Assembly: GCA_025093555.1 (NCBI GenBank)
Contig: JAIWNF010000026.1
Coordinates: 558,001 to 622,000 of the forward strand
DNA length: 64,000 nucleotides
Origin: Circinella umbellata
Lineage: Eukaryota; Mucoromycota; Mucoromycetes; Mucorales; Lichtheimiaceae
Direction of reading: 5' to 3'
Shown: positions 45,129-56,786 of the stretch, piece by piece
Numbering within the stretch: position 1 is the first letter of the stretch
How the letters are laid out: the number at the start of each line of letters is the position of its first letter
Notes under the pieces: generated by a model
What the model was told of the DNA's origin: nothing
The model's input: the letters and a program-made list of their open reading frames with translations, nothing else
Databases searched by the model: none
Translations under genes and position numbers: made by a program

Positions 45129-47728
45129 GAGAAAGTGAGGCAGAAGGGAAAATGATATCTTTTTTTCTGTGGCCGCCAATGCAAATTATTTGAAATGACC
45201 CCCAAACTAAAAAAAAAAAAAAGGAAAAAAAAGACCGCTTCGTTTTCGATTGCATACAAGATATGACTGGGTGAAGCCATGTGCAGTCGTGTCACCATGC
45301 AACACAAAGCTGAGCTATTTTTCTTTTTTATGTTCCTTTTACCTTGTTTTTTCTTTTTGCTATTCGTGTACGACTCACTGATGGAGAAATAACCGATTTG
45401 CCTCAGCCAGCTCCCGCATGATTTTCTGCTTTGGAAAAGTAATTTTTTATATAAGAATTATATATTTTATGGATTCCATATTTGTATAAAAGTAACAATT
45501 TATATTACTACCAATCATAATGGGAGTGAAGTATTAACGGAGTCTCTATGAAGCTAGCAGTTGATATAAATATATTGGATAATTAAGCTTTGATACCTTA
45601 TGTTGCTTTTGCATTATTTTTATAATGGTTGCTTCTTAAGAAGGATTGGCGGTCGTATAATCACTTTACGTAATTTTTATGTTTTGTGCTTAGTTATTTT
45701 CAACTTCCCTTCATATCCTTGTATATTACTATTATAAACAGCGCAAATTTGAAAATTATCAAGCCCAAAACATAAAAATACCAGTACATCCAAAGTGAAA
45801 TTCGGCCGCGAATAATTAGGAAAAAAACAACTAATATGTGTACAAAAATATGCAGATCATCATTTTGTCTTGGAAAGAGAGTGTGACACGTGTAAAAGAG
45901 TTTGATTTATTTTTACATTCTTTTTTTCCTATTATGTTACTTTTTCACCGTCCGGACAACAATAATAAACCACCCACGCAATAAAAAAAAAAGAATCGCT
46001 TGTTGTCTTTCACTTATTTTAGTAATTAATCACTTGGAACATATTATAATAAGATTAATGTAGTGCTCAAATTCTTGTGACTTGTCAAGAAGATATCTAT
46101 ATCTTAAAAAGTCATAATGTGTACATTAACAAGAAAAAATGCCCAGTAGGAAAATTTTCAAGCGACTTGTGCTTTTTTTTAGGCTGAGTAAAGAAGTATC
46201 CTTATTTATATAGATGAAATGTATGATTTTGCGGAACGTAATTTATAAAATAACGGTGCAAGTAGAAGAAGTCATATTATGTAGTCCAGAAACACAAACA
46301 ACGTTATTTATCAAATGTTCTATTTTTCTCTAGGTATTATCATATTACTGAAATTTTCTAATAGATTATAATTAACTTTCCTTATCATTTTGTATAATTA
46401 TAAAGTATATAGGTTTTTTTTTCAATACCTGATATACATTGATAAACGTTTTGAGACAAGCTGTTATATTTACTTTTATTGGTTTCTATAGTATCTCACC
46501 ACTTGATTTTGATTATAGATCTACGATACCTTTTTGGTAAAATATACAATTAATTAAACTGAACACATAACATTAAATTTGCTAGTGTACCTATCAATGA
46601 AGGCAAAGCATTTATTACGTATCGAGCTAAAATACGTACGTACTACATTTATGATGTATATTAGTAGAATAATTGATATGATTCTTTTTAAACATAGTAA
46701 AATTTTGTGCATTCAAAAACGTCTAATGAAACATGATGTTATATAATGGCAATTGTATAGTACAATGTTCAATAGTGACGTTCATAACAGTTCGTAGTAT
46801 CAACTAATCAAATAATTGCATAATGCAGTAGATTGCTGATACAAAGAACGAAGAGAAAAAGGGGTTCGGAAACATAAGTATATATAAACATAACCAATGA
46901 ATATATGCTAATTAATATCTATATTATATGTAATAAATTTGGATTAAAATTATGTACGACTATCAGGTGATGAAGACGGTTATGAGTAGGTACAACGAGG
47001 AGAAAACAATGAAAAATATGGTAGTGAGAACTAGTCTATGTAATATCCTTGAAGGAAACAAAACTTTGATATTACTGCTTATTTCAAGAAAATAAATTGT
47101 ATAAATTTCTGTGTTTGTGCAATGAAACGGGATGTTTGATGAAGTTCCATTGAGGTGGTTTCTTGTTTTGTATAAATAGTTTTTGTAATTAATAGTAAAG
47201 TCAAGATGCGGTGATTTTCATAAAGTCAATCTAAGTATATGGTTGTTGATGCACGAGACCAATAGCAAGAAGAAGTCAGTTTATTATTGTAATCGAAAAA
47301 ATGGATGGCATGCGTACAATTCAAATAATATGTTTTAACTTTGGAGCGATATTCTCCCACATGGCCTACTGAGATAAAATGATATTGTGATGCTTCATTT
47401 GGGAGTACAGTAAGTTGAAAATTGATATTCTTATTAGAAAAAGATCCCGAGGTGGGGTGGGGTATGAAAGTGGTTTTAATTGTTGGTGAGTTTAACTTTG
47501 GATGAAGTTAAGTCATTTTAAAAGAAGAAATGTTTTTAAAGAATCGAAGCTGTTGATTTGAGCACAGCGGGGTCTATTTCTTCCAGCTAGCTTTGTGCTG
47601 CCTCCAGCCAATAACCACATCTTGTTCCTACAAGTGCATAATCTTCGTACAAAAAGTACTTTTTGCTTTTCATAATACTACTTCAAGTATAGCGCGTACA
47701 AACTGTTTTAAAAGTATTTCTGGAACTA
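44964..47728. other. Gene-free interval left of the inverted-repeat region
   Basis: Begins with a pyrimidine-rich stretch and a (TG)n tract at 45093-45120, the probable promoter/5' UTR of the GRAM-VASt gene. The rest (about 45,400-47,700) is AT-rich with many TACGTA palindromes and no coding region I can support. A small hairpin-forming sequence lies near 47,559-47,600. Confidence 0.6.
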
Positions 47729-48104
47729 AAAACACTTATTTTGTTGTATATAAAAGAGTTTGACAGATTGTAAAGATACTGTGGCTGTTTGTAATTTTGG
47801 TTGTTTCAGAAAAAAACACGTCTCTTCTCTTCCTGTTTTTATAATGCTCTGTAAAATACTACTGTATGAGCTAAATAATGGATTAAGCATTTTTCAAAGT
47901 GTAAAAGTTGGTAGATTCAGTCGTTTTGAAATTTAAAAAATAATGGAGAAGTAGTCATCAAGTACCATAACAAAAAGTCTGAAAGCCTCTTGCTACGTAT
48001 TGATGTCCATTGAAAACAATATTATAAGACAAAACCATTTAAAACGAACTTGCTTTCTAAGAGCGTATTCATTATTATTTGATTCAGTCATCCGCTAATT
48101 GTAC
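47729..48104 (+). repeat. Direct repeat A, left copy (376 bp)
   Basis: Near-identical and in the same orientation as 56412-56786, with scattered single-base differences. Starts AAACACTTATT and ends CCGCTAATTGTAC. No coding capacity recognised. Together the two copies bracket the inverted repeats B. Confidence 0.9.
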
Positions 48105-48170
48105 CTAGTTTACTGTCACCGCTCGCTATAACGATATTCGATATAACGATATTTCGATATAACGATAGGC
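48105..48170 (+). mobile_element. Truncated pogo/Tigger-like transposon end
   Basis: The segment TACTGTCACCGCTCGC then TATAACGATATTCGA, with three copies of a 15-16-bp TATAACGATATTCGA unit. This resembles the subterminal CTCGCTATAACG repeats of pogo-type DDE elements. It lies exactly between repeat A and repeat B and has no counterpart at the right-hand copy. Confidence 0.45.
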
Positions 48171-49362
48171 ACAATGCATTTTATGCATATTGCTGTGAGA
48201 CAAATTTTGCTGAGTTGCTGGGATATTAAAAATGGCCGCAGCGTGCCAAAATTGTTTTTTCCTTTCTTTTCTCTTTTCTTCTTTAACACCTCCCTCCAGG
48301 CTTTAGGTGGCCAAAGGAATTTGACGGAACTCAGGACTTCATTGCCACTTGTGTTGTTCCTGTTTTATTTTTTTCTTGTTTGTGCATGCTAAACTGGCTA
48401 TTGTCCTTGGAAGCGATGTACCCCAGGTGCGTGGGTGAAGTTCCTGAATGCGGAGGGGATAGAGTTTTTTTTTTTGACTTTATCAGAGCGCTTCAGAATT
48501 CAACATTCCTGGACGAATGGAGTTAACCCGTGTCAGAACGGAGAGAGCCATTTCTGATACAACAACGTAACTCTTGCCGGAGCTTGGGACGTACCACCCC
48601 TAGGACTTTTGGATGCGCGCGATGCCGGACGGGCCTTTCGAAATCGGGCAAGCACACAAACTACAAAGGACATAACTTTTCCAGGGTATTATGTAGTTAA
48701 TTCTGCAGCTTAACTGGGTAAACCACTGCATTGTAAGATCTCGTCTCTTCGGATCTTCGATTTGCGTCCCTCAATGTAGCCCTAACTGCTGCCATGGTTA
48801 CGAGGCAGAAGTGGTTTCTTGTCTTTTGTTTCATAACTTTACCTCGTTATTGAGAGGTTTTTTTTTCCAAAGTGGCACCCCTTGGTTTATTAGCAAAAAG
48901 GCAAGTTTTTTTTAAAGCTTTTAATGAGGAGAGGGAACAAGTGTGTGTTGAATGAATGTCAAGTAAAAGTAATAATAATATTTTACTAATCAATATTTTT
49001 TACTGTTAATGTTTTAAATCTCTATGGGAACTGTTTGAGCCGGTTGGCGACCTTCAAGACGACGCGGCGCTCGCGTTCTGGACTTTACTGCGCATTTACC
49101 TAATTTGGTTTTTCCAATGGATAGTACAGCCTTTCCCTTGCACAAAGAGGCCTTGGCGCGCGTATTGTTCCAGAACGTTGGGAGCACTTTTACTAAAGTT
49201 TTGGGTTGTGGAGAAACCAAACACACATTTTTGGGAATAGCTAGCCTTCCACCTTCTCGTGGTTATTCTCGTTAATCAAGTTATATTTTTATTTCTTGAG
49301 AACTAAGAGGAGGCTTAATATTTATTATAATGAATAAAATGCTATTATGAATTAATTTTTTT
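48171..49362 (+). repeat. Inverted repeat B, left arm (about 1.19 kb), decayed element
   Basis: Reverse complement of 54961-56149 with scattered substitutions and small indels. It begins ACAATGCATTTTATGCATA and ends near GAATTAATTTTTT. It carries relics of coding sequence: 49030-49275 reads LWELFEPVGDLQDDAALAFW, then after a 1-base shift FTAHLPNLVFPMDSTAFPL and GETKHTFLGIASLPPSRGYS. An upstream plus-strand stretch (48416-48556) reads RCTPGAWVKFLNAEGIEF before decaying. The protein family is unrecognised. Confidence 0.85.
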
Positions 49363-50566
49363 CAATCATGAAGTGGTGTAATGTCTTTTTGTGGATGGTG
49401 TTGTCAGTGGGAGGGGTAAGACTGGATGAATCTGTCACACTCGGTACATCTTTTGAAGCATATTATCAAAATGAGAGAATGACGAATTTGACAATGTGTT
49501 GATCATGCCAGCTAACGCTGAACCCTTTTTTTTGCTCTCTGATAGATTTACAATAGGAACTTCTAAGCTTTTTTACCTTCATCATATTTGTATACTCGCT
49601 AGATTCTTATATTATCTCAGCAATATAAGGAGGATATATTACATACTTGTATGGGTATACGAAAATAGCATAACTACTAAATTGAGTAGCTCAACAAGTA
49701 TTATACGACTACACACTCCCGATCTAATAATACAATAACAAAATCCATGAATACACACAAAGCCATAGAACACAAGCAAGTATTATATACATTGATAAAA
49801 TCATGTTAGGAATTTTCTCTAAAGTTATACAAACATTTTTCAAGATAGCAACTGGGTCTTGGCTCATGTCGTCCTTTTCTTTCTCTTTTACAAGTTTACA
49901 CCAATATACCAATAGTGTAAAGAATCAAATGTCATTATACACTTACAGTTAGCGATGACGACAACAAAACATATTTTTTGCTTGATATATCATTTTTACG
50001 TACCTACCAAAATAGGCTTAAGGGAGTACTTTGTTTAGAATACACAAAAGATCGATCTCGTATCAAACAAGTAAGTATTAACTGCATATCTACTGATAGA
50101 ATCATTTCATTACATCCATGAACTCCGCTACGCTCGAGGATGGTTCATAAACAATGCCGTGTACTTTAGGTTTATAATGAGAAGAACAAAGAAATAACTG
50201 ATCATTTACATGGGTCTTTTGTGTAACCTATTTATATGATTTGAGTGTTTTTACTTGTTTTAGAATACATACTGCAAGTGACAACAATGAAATGATGAGA
50301 ACATGTATCATTAATGCAAATACATAATCAGCGCAACTTGTTTATCTCTTCACGAATGAAAATTATTCTTTAACAGAATCTCCTTTTCTTTATCTTTTTT
50401 ATTTTCTTTTGTTTCCCATTATTGCGAGAATTGCTGCTTCTTAAAGAATATATAAACCAACTTTACTGAACGACTTTATTTTTTACTTCTTCATCTATAC
50501 TTCCTTTTTTCCCATTCAATAACATCTCAAACATCCGGTTTATATCTACGTACATCAATCACTACT
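49363..50566. other. Intergenic sequence upstream of the frameshifted F-box gene
   Basis: AT-rich with no gene recognised. A CT-rich stretch (50,385-50,530) just before the F-box start is promoter-like. Confidence 0.55.
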
Positions 50567-51955
50567 ATGAACCACCACAATCAGCATCAAAACTCTTTTG
50601 ATTTTTTACCTCATGTTCCCAATGAGCTTTTAATCAGTATATTTTCGTATCTTAATTTTTTTCAATTTCTTCAGTGTCTCGACGTAAGTCGGTACTGGCG
50701 CAATCGATTGATGAACGTTGTCTGGGTGCGGATGGAAAATGTATTTTTCGAACAAACACCCGTACTCCAGAATCTCAACAATAGTGAAGAACGGCCCTTG
50801 GTTGGACGGTGGCTTCATGGATTACCTATACCGTATATTGTGATGTCACCGGAAATGGTGTTTTTAACATCATTGATTACCGACCGCTATTGTCAAATTC
50901 AGACAGCAGGTATGTAATTTTGTTTTTGTCTTCCAACTAAATAAAGAGCTGAAAAATTGTATCAATTTGTGTAATATTTCAAACACGTAAAATTTTGTAG
51001 TAATGCATAGAGCTGGATTTGACTACATTTACCGATTTTTTCAATTAAACTTCACTACACTACAAAACCACTTCTTACATCAAACTACTTTTTCTTCTGA
51101 TAACGCCAATATGTTTTTCACTTTGATCGCTACAAATACTACGTTACGTAACTTCCATCTTCACCAAATACACCTTCTCCCCGATTTGTTTATATTCGCA
51201 ACCAGATTCCTTTTCTTACAAGACTTACGATTGATCACATAGACGCAAGTGATCCCATTTTACTTTTTCGGTTTATTGACGCCACGTTGCAACAGTCCAT
51301 CCATTTACAAGAGCTAGTATTTGGACCTAACACCTTTTTCCGAAACCACATTACATATATCATTGAACTTTGCCCACCAACTTTACTGTCCTTTACCATC
51401 TCCGCCAATGATGCCATGCGTCATCTACTACGCCACGACCTTCACATCATACAGCATCCACACCATATACATCCGCTTCAAATGCTCTCACTCGACTACG
51501 ATATACACACATCTCCCCAGGCACCTTCAATCAGCATAAACGACTTAAATGGAATATCTTTCTACGTCGCCAACACCCTCCAATTCCTCCACATACGTGT
51601 ACCTTGGGGTAGATCAAGAAACTGGCGCCAAAACATCAATGTAATAAACGTTCTTGCTTCTCTCATTTCCCAATGCCGACAACTACGTGTTGTATACTGG
51701 GAACAGCATATAACAGAGGTAATTTTGGCTGCTTTAGCTGAGCTACCTCATTTACAAATCATTCATTTCAATCTCTACCATCACCGTCATTCACCCCGAC
51801 TCACGCACTCATTACAAACCTTTTTCCAAAACATTCCTTTCAACCAACTGACCGAAATATTTCTTCTTCATGCTCGCCCTCGTCTCATAAATCCCGATAC
51901 CGAACAGATCATCTATACCCGCTTCCCGAATGCCATAATTTGCATCCCACAGTGA
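50567..51955 (+). pseudogene. F-box/LRR gene with one frameshift
   Basis: Exon 1 (50567-50910) starts MNHHNQHQNSF and contains an F-box: LPHVPNELLISIFSYL then LQCLDVSRYWRNRLMNVVW. A GTATGT...TGTAG intron (50911-51000) splices in frame into VMHRAGFDYIYRFFQLN. The frame then stops at TAG 51240-51242. The reading continues at once one frame over as IDHIDASDPILLFRFIDATL to a stop at 51953-51955, with normal LRR-like sequence throughout. One lost base near 51,225-51,235 explains this. No GT...AG intron removes the shift in frame. It is either a recent pseudogene or a sequencing error. It is a different F-box family member from the gene at 10356-12452. Confidence 0.8.
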
Positions 51956-53054
51956 TAAAGTTAATCACTTTATACGTAAATAAAAACATTCTTTCCTTAA
52001 TATAGTAATGTAATTAGTATAAACTACATAATCAAAGATAATTTCCTCGTTTATTTTGTATTAAAGGGTTCAAAGTAGTCTATTGACGAAAATATAGTAA
52101 TGTATAGTTAAGAGTATTGTCAACTTTGTTGTAGGATTCTTCTTTTCAACGATAATTCGTCTATTATTTAGAAGTTTTCTTGTTTGTAGAAAGAATATAT
52201 ATCCTCAAAGATACAAAGCTTATCATTACAATCTAAGATGGACATAATAGTTTCGACTTCTTGGTTTACGTACCACATTTTAGTACTTGAAGAACCTGAG
52301 TAGCAAAGATTGTTCCTATTTACAAAATTCAAAAAAAAAAATTCAGTTTCAAAAAGAGAAAGATACTTAACGAACATTTGAGTTCCCTTCATCAAAAACC
52401 AAGAAGTAGCTATACGTGACTAACTTTGATTGTAGAATTTTCCTGAATAAAGATAATGTAAAATTTTATATTCTTCCATGTAGCCTCGCCCACCATCATT
52501 ATAACGGCAAAAGTCGATCAGAGTAGAACTATATATTGTATTGTATCAAATTGACTTTTCTAGCGATAGTTCAGACTTTTTTTTATTCTATTTTTGCTTT
52601 TACAAATAAAATTACTTCTGAATACAAATCCATCGAAAATCTTTTCACCATTATATGATTATAGTGAGGTGCACTACATTTTTGGGTATATACAGTACGT
52701 CATTAAACGAGCCCAGAAGTACCCAAAAGTGCTCAAAAGTGCCTGAAGGAAGGTATTTTTCTTTCTTTCTAGATTTTGTTTATTTTTGGGTACGTAACTT
52801 ACCATGATGCACCCCATTCAGCTTAATAGTAACCCATACTCTAATCTACAACATTATCAGTTATGAATTTTTATACGATATTGAAATTTAATAAACAACA
52901 AGAACAAAAATACGTAACAGTAAAGCTATAAGGCCTAAAAAGACTCAAGCATTGACTTCTTCCATTTTTTTACTTGTACTAGAAAAATTGACTGCATTAC
53001 TTTTATTACCGAAAATGGAAATACTTGAAAATTATGGCACCCATCATATTGCTA
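51956..53054. other. Intergenic region with a short tandem repeat
   Basis: No gene recognised. 52,712-52,745 has imperfect 11-bp units (AGAAGTACCCA/AAAGTGCTCA/AAAGTGCCTG). Confidence 0.6.
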
Positions 53055-53860
53055 CAGTGAGTATTCGTTAAACCGGTACTCAATATATGTGAGGGTTTTT
53101 ACCGGTTTAGCGAATTACCGGTTTAACGAATCGAAACGCAGCTGGTACCAATATGTAATATACTGAAAAAATAACTAAGCTGTACGGATAAGATAAAAAA
53201 AATGATAGCTGATATAATGTATCTATGCTACTATGAGCTAATATTTTGGTGATAAAAATGATATTACTATACAGTATTCATCGAATAGTAACAGTTAACC
53301 AGAGACAGGATTAATAATGAATGTACAACAAAGTGTGTTTAAAATATGGACCATGGTTAGCGGTTGAATAAATGAGTAAAAATGAATTGAATCAGCAACC
53401 TAATTACATACATTACTCAATGGTAATAAACAAGTACGTGACAAAGTTGAAAAGAAACACATACATATCCAGATAAGAAAGAAGAAAAAGCATCTGTGTG
53501 AAGTTGGTGAAAAAGAGACACTGTTATCAATAAGGTGTTGAGAAGGTTTCTTTTGACGGCAAGAATGATTTGTGTATTTTCAATTTCTATGGAAACAAAG
53601 TAGCCAACTGAAAACAAAGCGAAGAACTGAGATGACGTTAAAGGAAGGCCGTGTCAATAATGTTATCAATAAAAACTGATATTATATTATATAAGAAAAA
53701 ATAATACTATTATAAACCCGGTAAATATTTAAGAAAGCTCACCGGATACCGGTTTAGCGAATCACCGGTATTTTACTAAGTATATAAAAAATATTTAAGA
53801 GATATTACCGGTTTAGCGAAATACCGGTTTAACGAGCACCGGTTTAGAGAATACTTACTG
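53055..53860. mobile_element. TA-flanked pogo-like non-autonomous DNA transposon (806 bp)
   Basis: Ends are CAGTGAGTATTCGTTAAACC on the left and the reverse complement CAGTAAGTATTCTCTAAACC on the right, both flanked directly by TA (53053-53054 and 53861-53862). Several ACCGGTTTAGCGAA/ACCGGTTTAACGAA motifs sit near both ends (53,099-53,132; 53,752-53,766; 53,806-53,848). These are likely transposase-binding sites. No transposase frame lies inside. TA target duplication and CAGT...ACTG ends fit the Tc1/mariner-pogo superfamily. Confidence 0.8.
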
Positions 53861-54354
53861 TATATTGTAGATTGGTTGAATTGAATAATTACACTGACAA
53901 AATTTTCCTGACACAGTTGTTGATCAGAAAATAGAAGATATAATGTTCTTCTTAACTTTATACCAGTTTATTCAATGTTTATGTACATTATTACGTATAT
54001 GAAAGGGTTACATAAGCACATTGTGTAAAAAGACTATAATTTTGTTTCAGCGTTTTCTGTTAATAAACTAGTAATATATATAGCCTTTGATACAAAGAAC
54101 AAGCGAGAACGATACTTTTGATTATACAGTATACAGCACGTAGTTATCGTCAGTGGGAAATTAGGCTCCAAGAATGTTTATTACATTAAATTTTGATGTC
54201 ACCTTGCCCAAAACCGTTATATTACGTACTCTTATTTCAACTTGACCGTTTTACACACTCCACGTTTAAAATCACAGTGCGGAAGGAGTTAAGATACCAC
54301 CGAAATGGGATTGTAATATATACGTTTTATTCTTTTTCATGAAGTTATGTGTTA
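53861..54354. other. Gene-free spacer
   Basis: AT-rich, nothing recognised. Confidence 0.5.
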
Positions 54355-54800
54355 TTAACATAATAATTTCATAAAAAATAAAAACAGTAGAATATCAGTG
54401 CAAAAAAAAAAGATAGAAAAATAACGAGGGATAGAAAATAAACGAAGAAAGCATTTTATTGGCAAGTCTCGTAACCCCAAAGAATTTAAGAACAAGGCTA
54501 TACAAAGATTTTCAGCTTCCTGATGTGGCCCAACGGACATACACAGTATGTGAAGAAACTGGAGTGTGTTAGCTAGATGTAATTTTTCTACTATCATTAA
54601 AATTGTTCATACTGGCTATTTGTGCGCGGGAAGTGTGTATCGTAGTTGAGCGAGAACATTTGGATCGGATGGTGTGTTTGATAGAGGTGGAGGAGTGAAG
54701 TAAAAATATTTTCAGTTACAAAAGAATAGTTGGTATAAATAATGAAAAAAATGTACAAGAAAAACAGAGCTTCAAGATTTATTAAATACAATTGTTAGCT
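54355..54800 (-). pseudogene. Decayed inverted copy of the F-box gene
   Basis: Minus-strand frames contain LHLYQTHHPIQMFSLNYDTH and LANTLQFLHI followed by a QEAEN segment. These match HPLQMLSLDYDIH and VANTLQFLHIRV...WRQNI of the F-box gene at 50567-51955. Order and spacing agree, but stops and shifts interrupt the frame, and the F-box end is missing. It lies next to the right inverted repeat arm in mirror arrangement to the left side. Confidence 0.7.
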
Positions 54801-54960
54801 GAAACAAACAAATATTTACTTAAAATCAATAATTTCATATTACAAGTATTAACAAGATATAAATTCATGGTTTTTTTTAAATATCAAGTGTAACAAACTA
54901 GATCAGCCAACACCACCAGTAGCAGCATCCACAAAAATACATTACACCACTTTACGAGTA

Positions 54961-56149
54961 AAAAAAAATTAATTCATAATAGCATTTTATTCATTATAAT
55001 AAATATTAAGCCTCCTCTTAGTTCTCAAGAGATAAAAATATAACTTGATTAACGAGAATAACCACGAGAAGGTGGAAGGCTAGCTATTCCCAAAAATGTG
55101 TGTTTGGTTTCTCCACAACCCAATACTTTAGTGAAAGTGCTCCCAACGTTCTGGAACAATACGCGCGCCAAGGCCTCTTTGTGCAAGGGAAAGGCTGTAC
55201 TATCCATTGGAAAAACCAAATTAGGTAAATGCGCAGTAAAAGTCCAGAACGCGAGCGCCGCGTCGTCTTGAAGGTCGCCAACCGGCTCAAACAGTTCCCA
55301 TAGAGATTTAAAACATTAACAGTAAAAAATATTGATTAGTAAAATATTATTATTACTTTTACTTGACATTCATTCAACACACACTTGTTCCCTCTCCTCA
55401 TTAAAAGCTTTAAAAAAAACTTGCCTTTTTGCTAATAAACCAAGGGGTGCCACTTTGGAAAAAAAACCTCTCAATAACGAGGTAAAGTTATGAAACAAAA
55501 GACAAGAAACCACTTCTGCCTCGTAACCATGGCAGCAGTTAGGGCTACATTGAGGGACGCAAATCGAAGATCCGAAGAGACGAGATCTTACAATGCAGTG
55601 GTTTACCCAGTTAAGCTGCAGAATTAACTACATAATACCCTGGAAAAGTTATGTCCTTTGTAGTTTGTGTGCTTGCCCGATTTCGAAAGGCGCGTCCAGC
55701 ATCGAGCACATCCAAAAGTCCTAGGGGTGGTACGTCCCAAGCTCCGGCAAGAGTTACGTTGCTGTATCAGAAATGTTTCTCTCCGTTCTGACACGGGTTA
55801 ACTCCATTCGTCCAGGAATGTTGAATTCTGAAGCGCTCTGATAAAGTCAAAAAAACTCTATCCCCTCCGCATTCAGGAACTTCACCCACGCACCTGGGGT
55901 ACATCGCTTCCAAGGACAATAGCCAGTTTAGCATGCACAAACAAGAAAAAAATAAAACAGGAACAACACAAGTGGCAATGAAGTCCTGAGTTCCGTCAAA
56001 TTCCTTTGGCCACCTAAAGCCTGGAGGGAGGTGTTAAAGAAGAAAAGAGAAAAGAAAGGAAAAAACAATTTTGGCACGCTGCGGCCATTCTTAATATCCC
56101 AGCAACTCAGCAAAATTTGTCTCACAGCAATATGCATAAAATGCATTGT
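54961..56149 (-). repeat. Inverted repeat B, right arm (about 1.19 kb)
   Basis: Mirror copy of 48171-49362. In this copy the minus-strand frame 55042-55305 is intact where the left copy is shifted: LWELFEPVGDLQDDAALAFW, TFTAHLPNLVFPMDSTAFPL and ARVLFQNVGSTFTKVLGCGE, ending ASLPPSRGYSR and a stop. The upstream part is interrupted by stops. Family not recognised. Confidence 0.85.
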
Positions 56150-56411
56150 ACTTGTTTTTGCTTCAAGACTGTCTCCCTAGAAAAATTGTCAGTTGTTCCA
56201 ATATCATAGTCAATCATTTCAAACATTAAATAAAAGGCTGATTTGGCTTCTCTAAACTATACTTTTGCTTTTATCCATACAATTTCTTCTCAATACAAGC
56301 CCGCCATATCGTGAACTTGTTGAACAATCTAACATTACGAAGGCCAAACATTCTGACATAGATGATTAGAGGATAGAGATAAGAGGAAATGTATGATTTT
56401 TCCTATCATAT
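56150..56411. other. Spacer between repeat B and repeat A (right side)
   Basis: 262 bp with no match to the 66-bp spacer on the left side. Nothing recognised. Confidence 0.5.
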
Positions 56412-56786
56412 AAACACTTATTCTGTTGTATATAAAAGAGTTTGACAGATTGTAAAGATACTGTGGCTGTTTGCAATTTTGGTTGTTTCAGAAAAAAACA
56501 CGTCTCTTCTCTTCCTGTTTTTATAATGCTCTGTAAAATACTACTGTATGAGCGAAATAATGGATTAAGCATTTTTCAAAGTGTAAAAGCTAGTAGATTC
56601 AGTCGTTTTGAAATTTAAAAAATAATGGAGAAGTAGTCACCAAGTACCATAACAAAAAGTCTGAAAGCCTCTTGCTACGTATTGATGTCCATTAAAAACA
56701 ATATTATAAGACAAAACCATTTAAAATGAACTTGCTTTCTAAGAGCGTATTCATTATTATTTGATTCAGTCATCCGCTAATTGTAC
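56412..56786 (+). repeat. Direct repeat A, right copy
   Basis: Same orientation and nearly the same sequence as 47729-48104. Ends CCGCTAATTGTAC before unrelated sequence. Confidence 0.9.

Noticed and set aside
48300..48420. Possible 18S rRNA relic (AATTTGACGGAA in repeat B)
   Set aside because: Only about a dozen bases agree with the conserved rRNA segment. The flanking sequence does not match rRNA and instead shows protein-coding relics.
51189..51243. A short intron to explain the F-box frameshift
   Set aside because: The only nearby GT...AG pair (GTTTAT...CATAG) does not restore the downstream frame.
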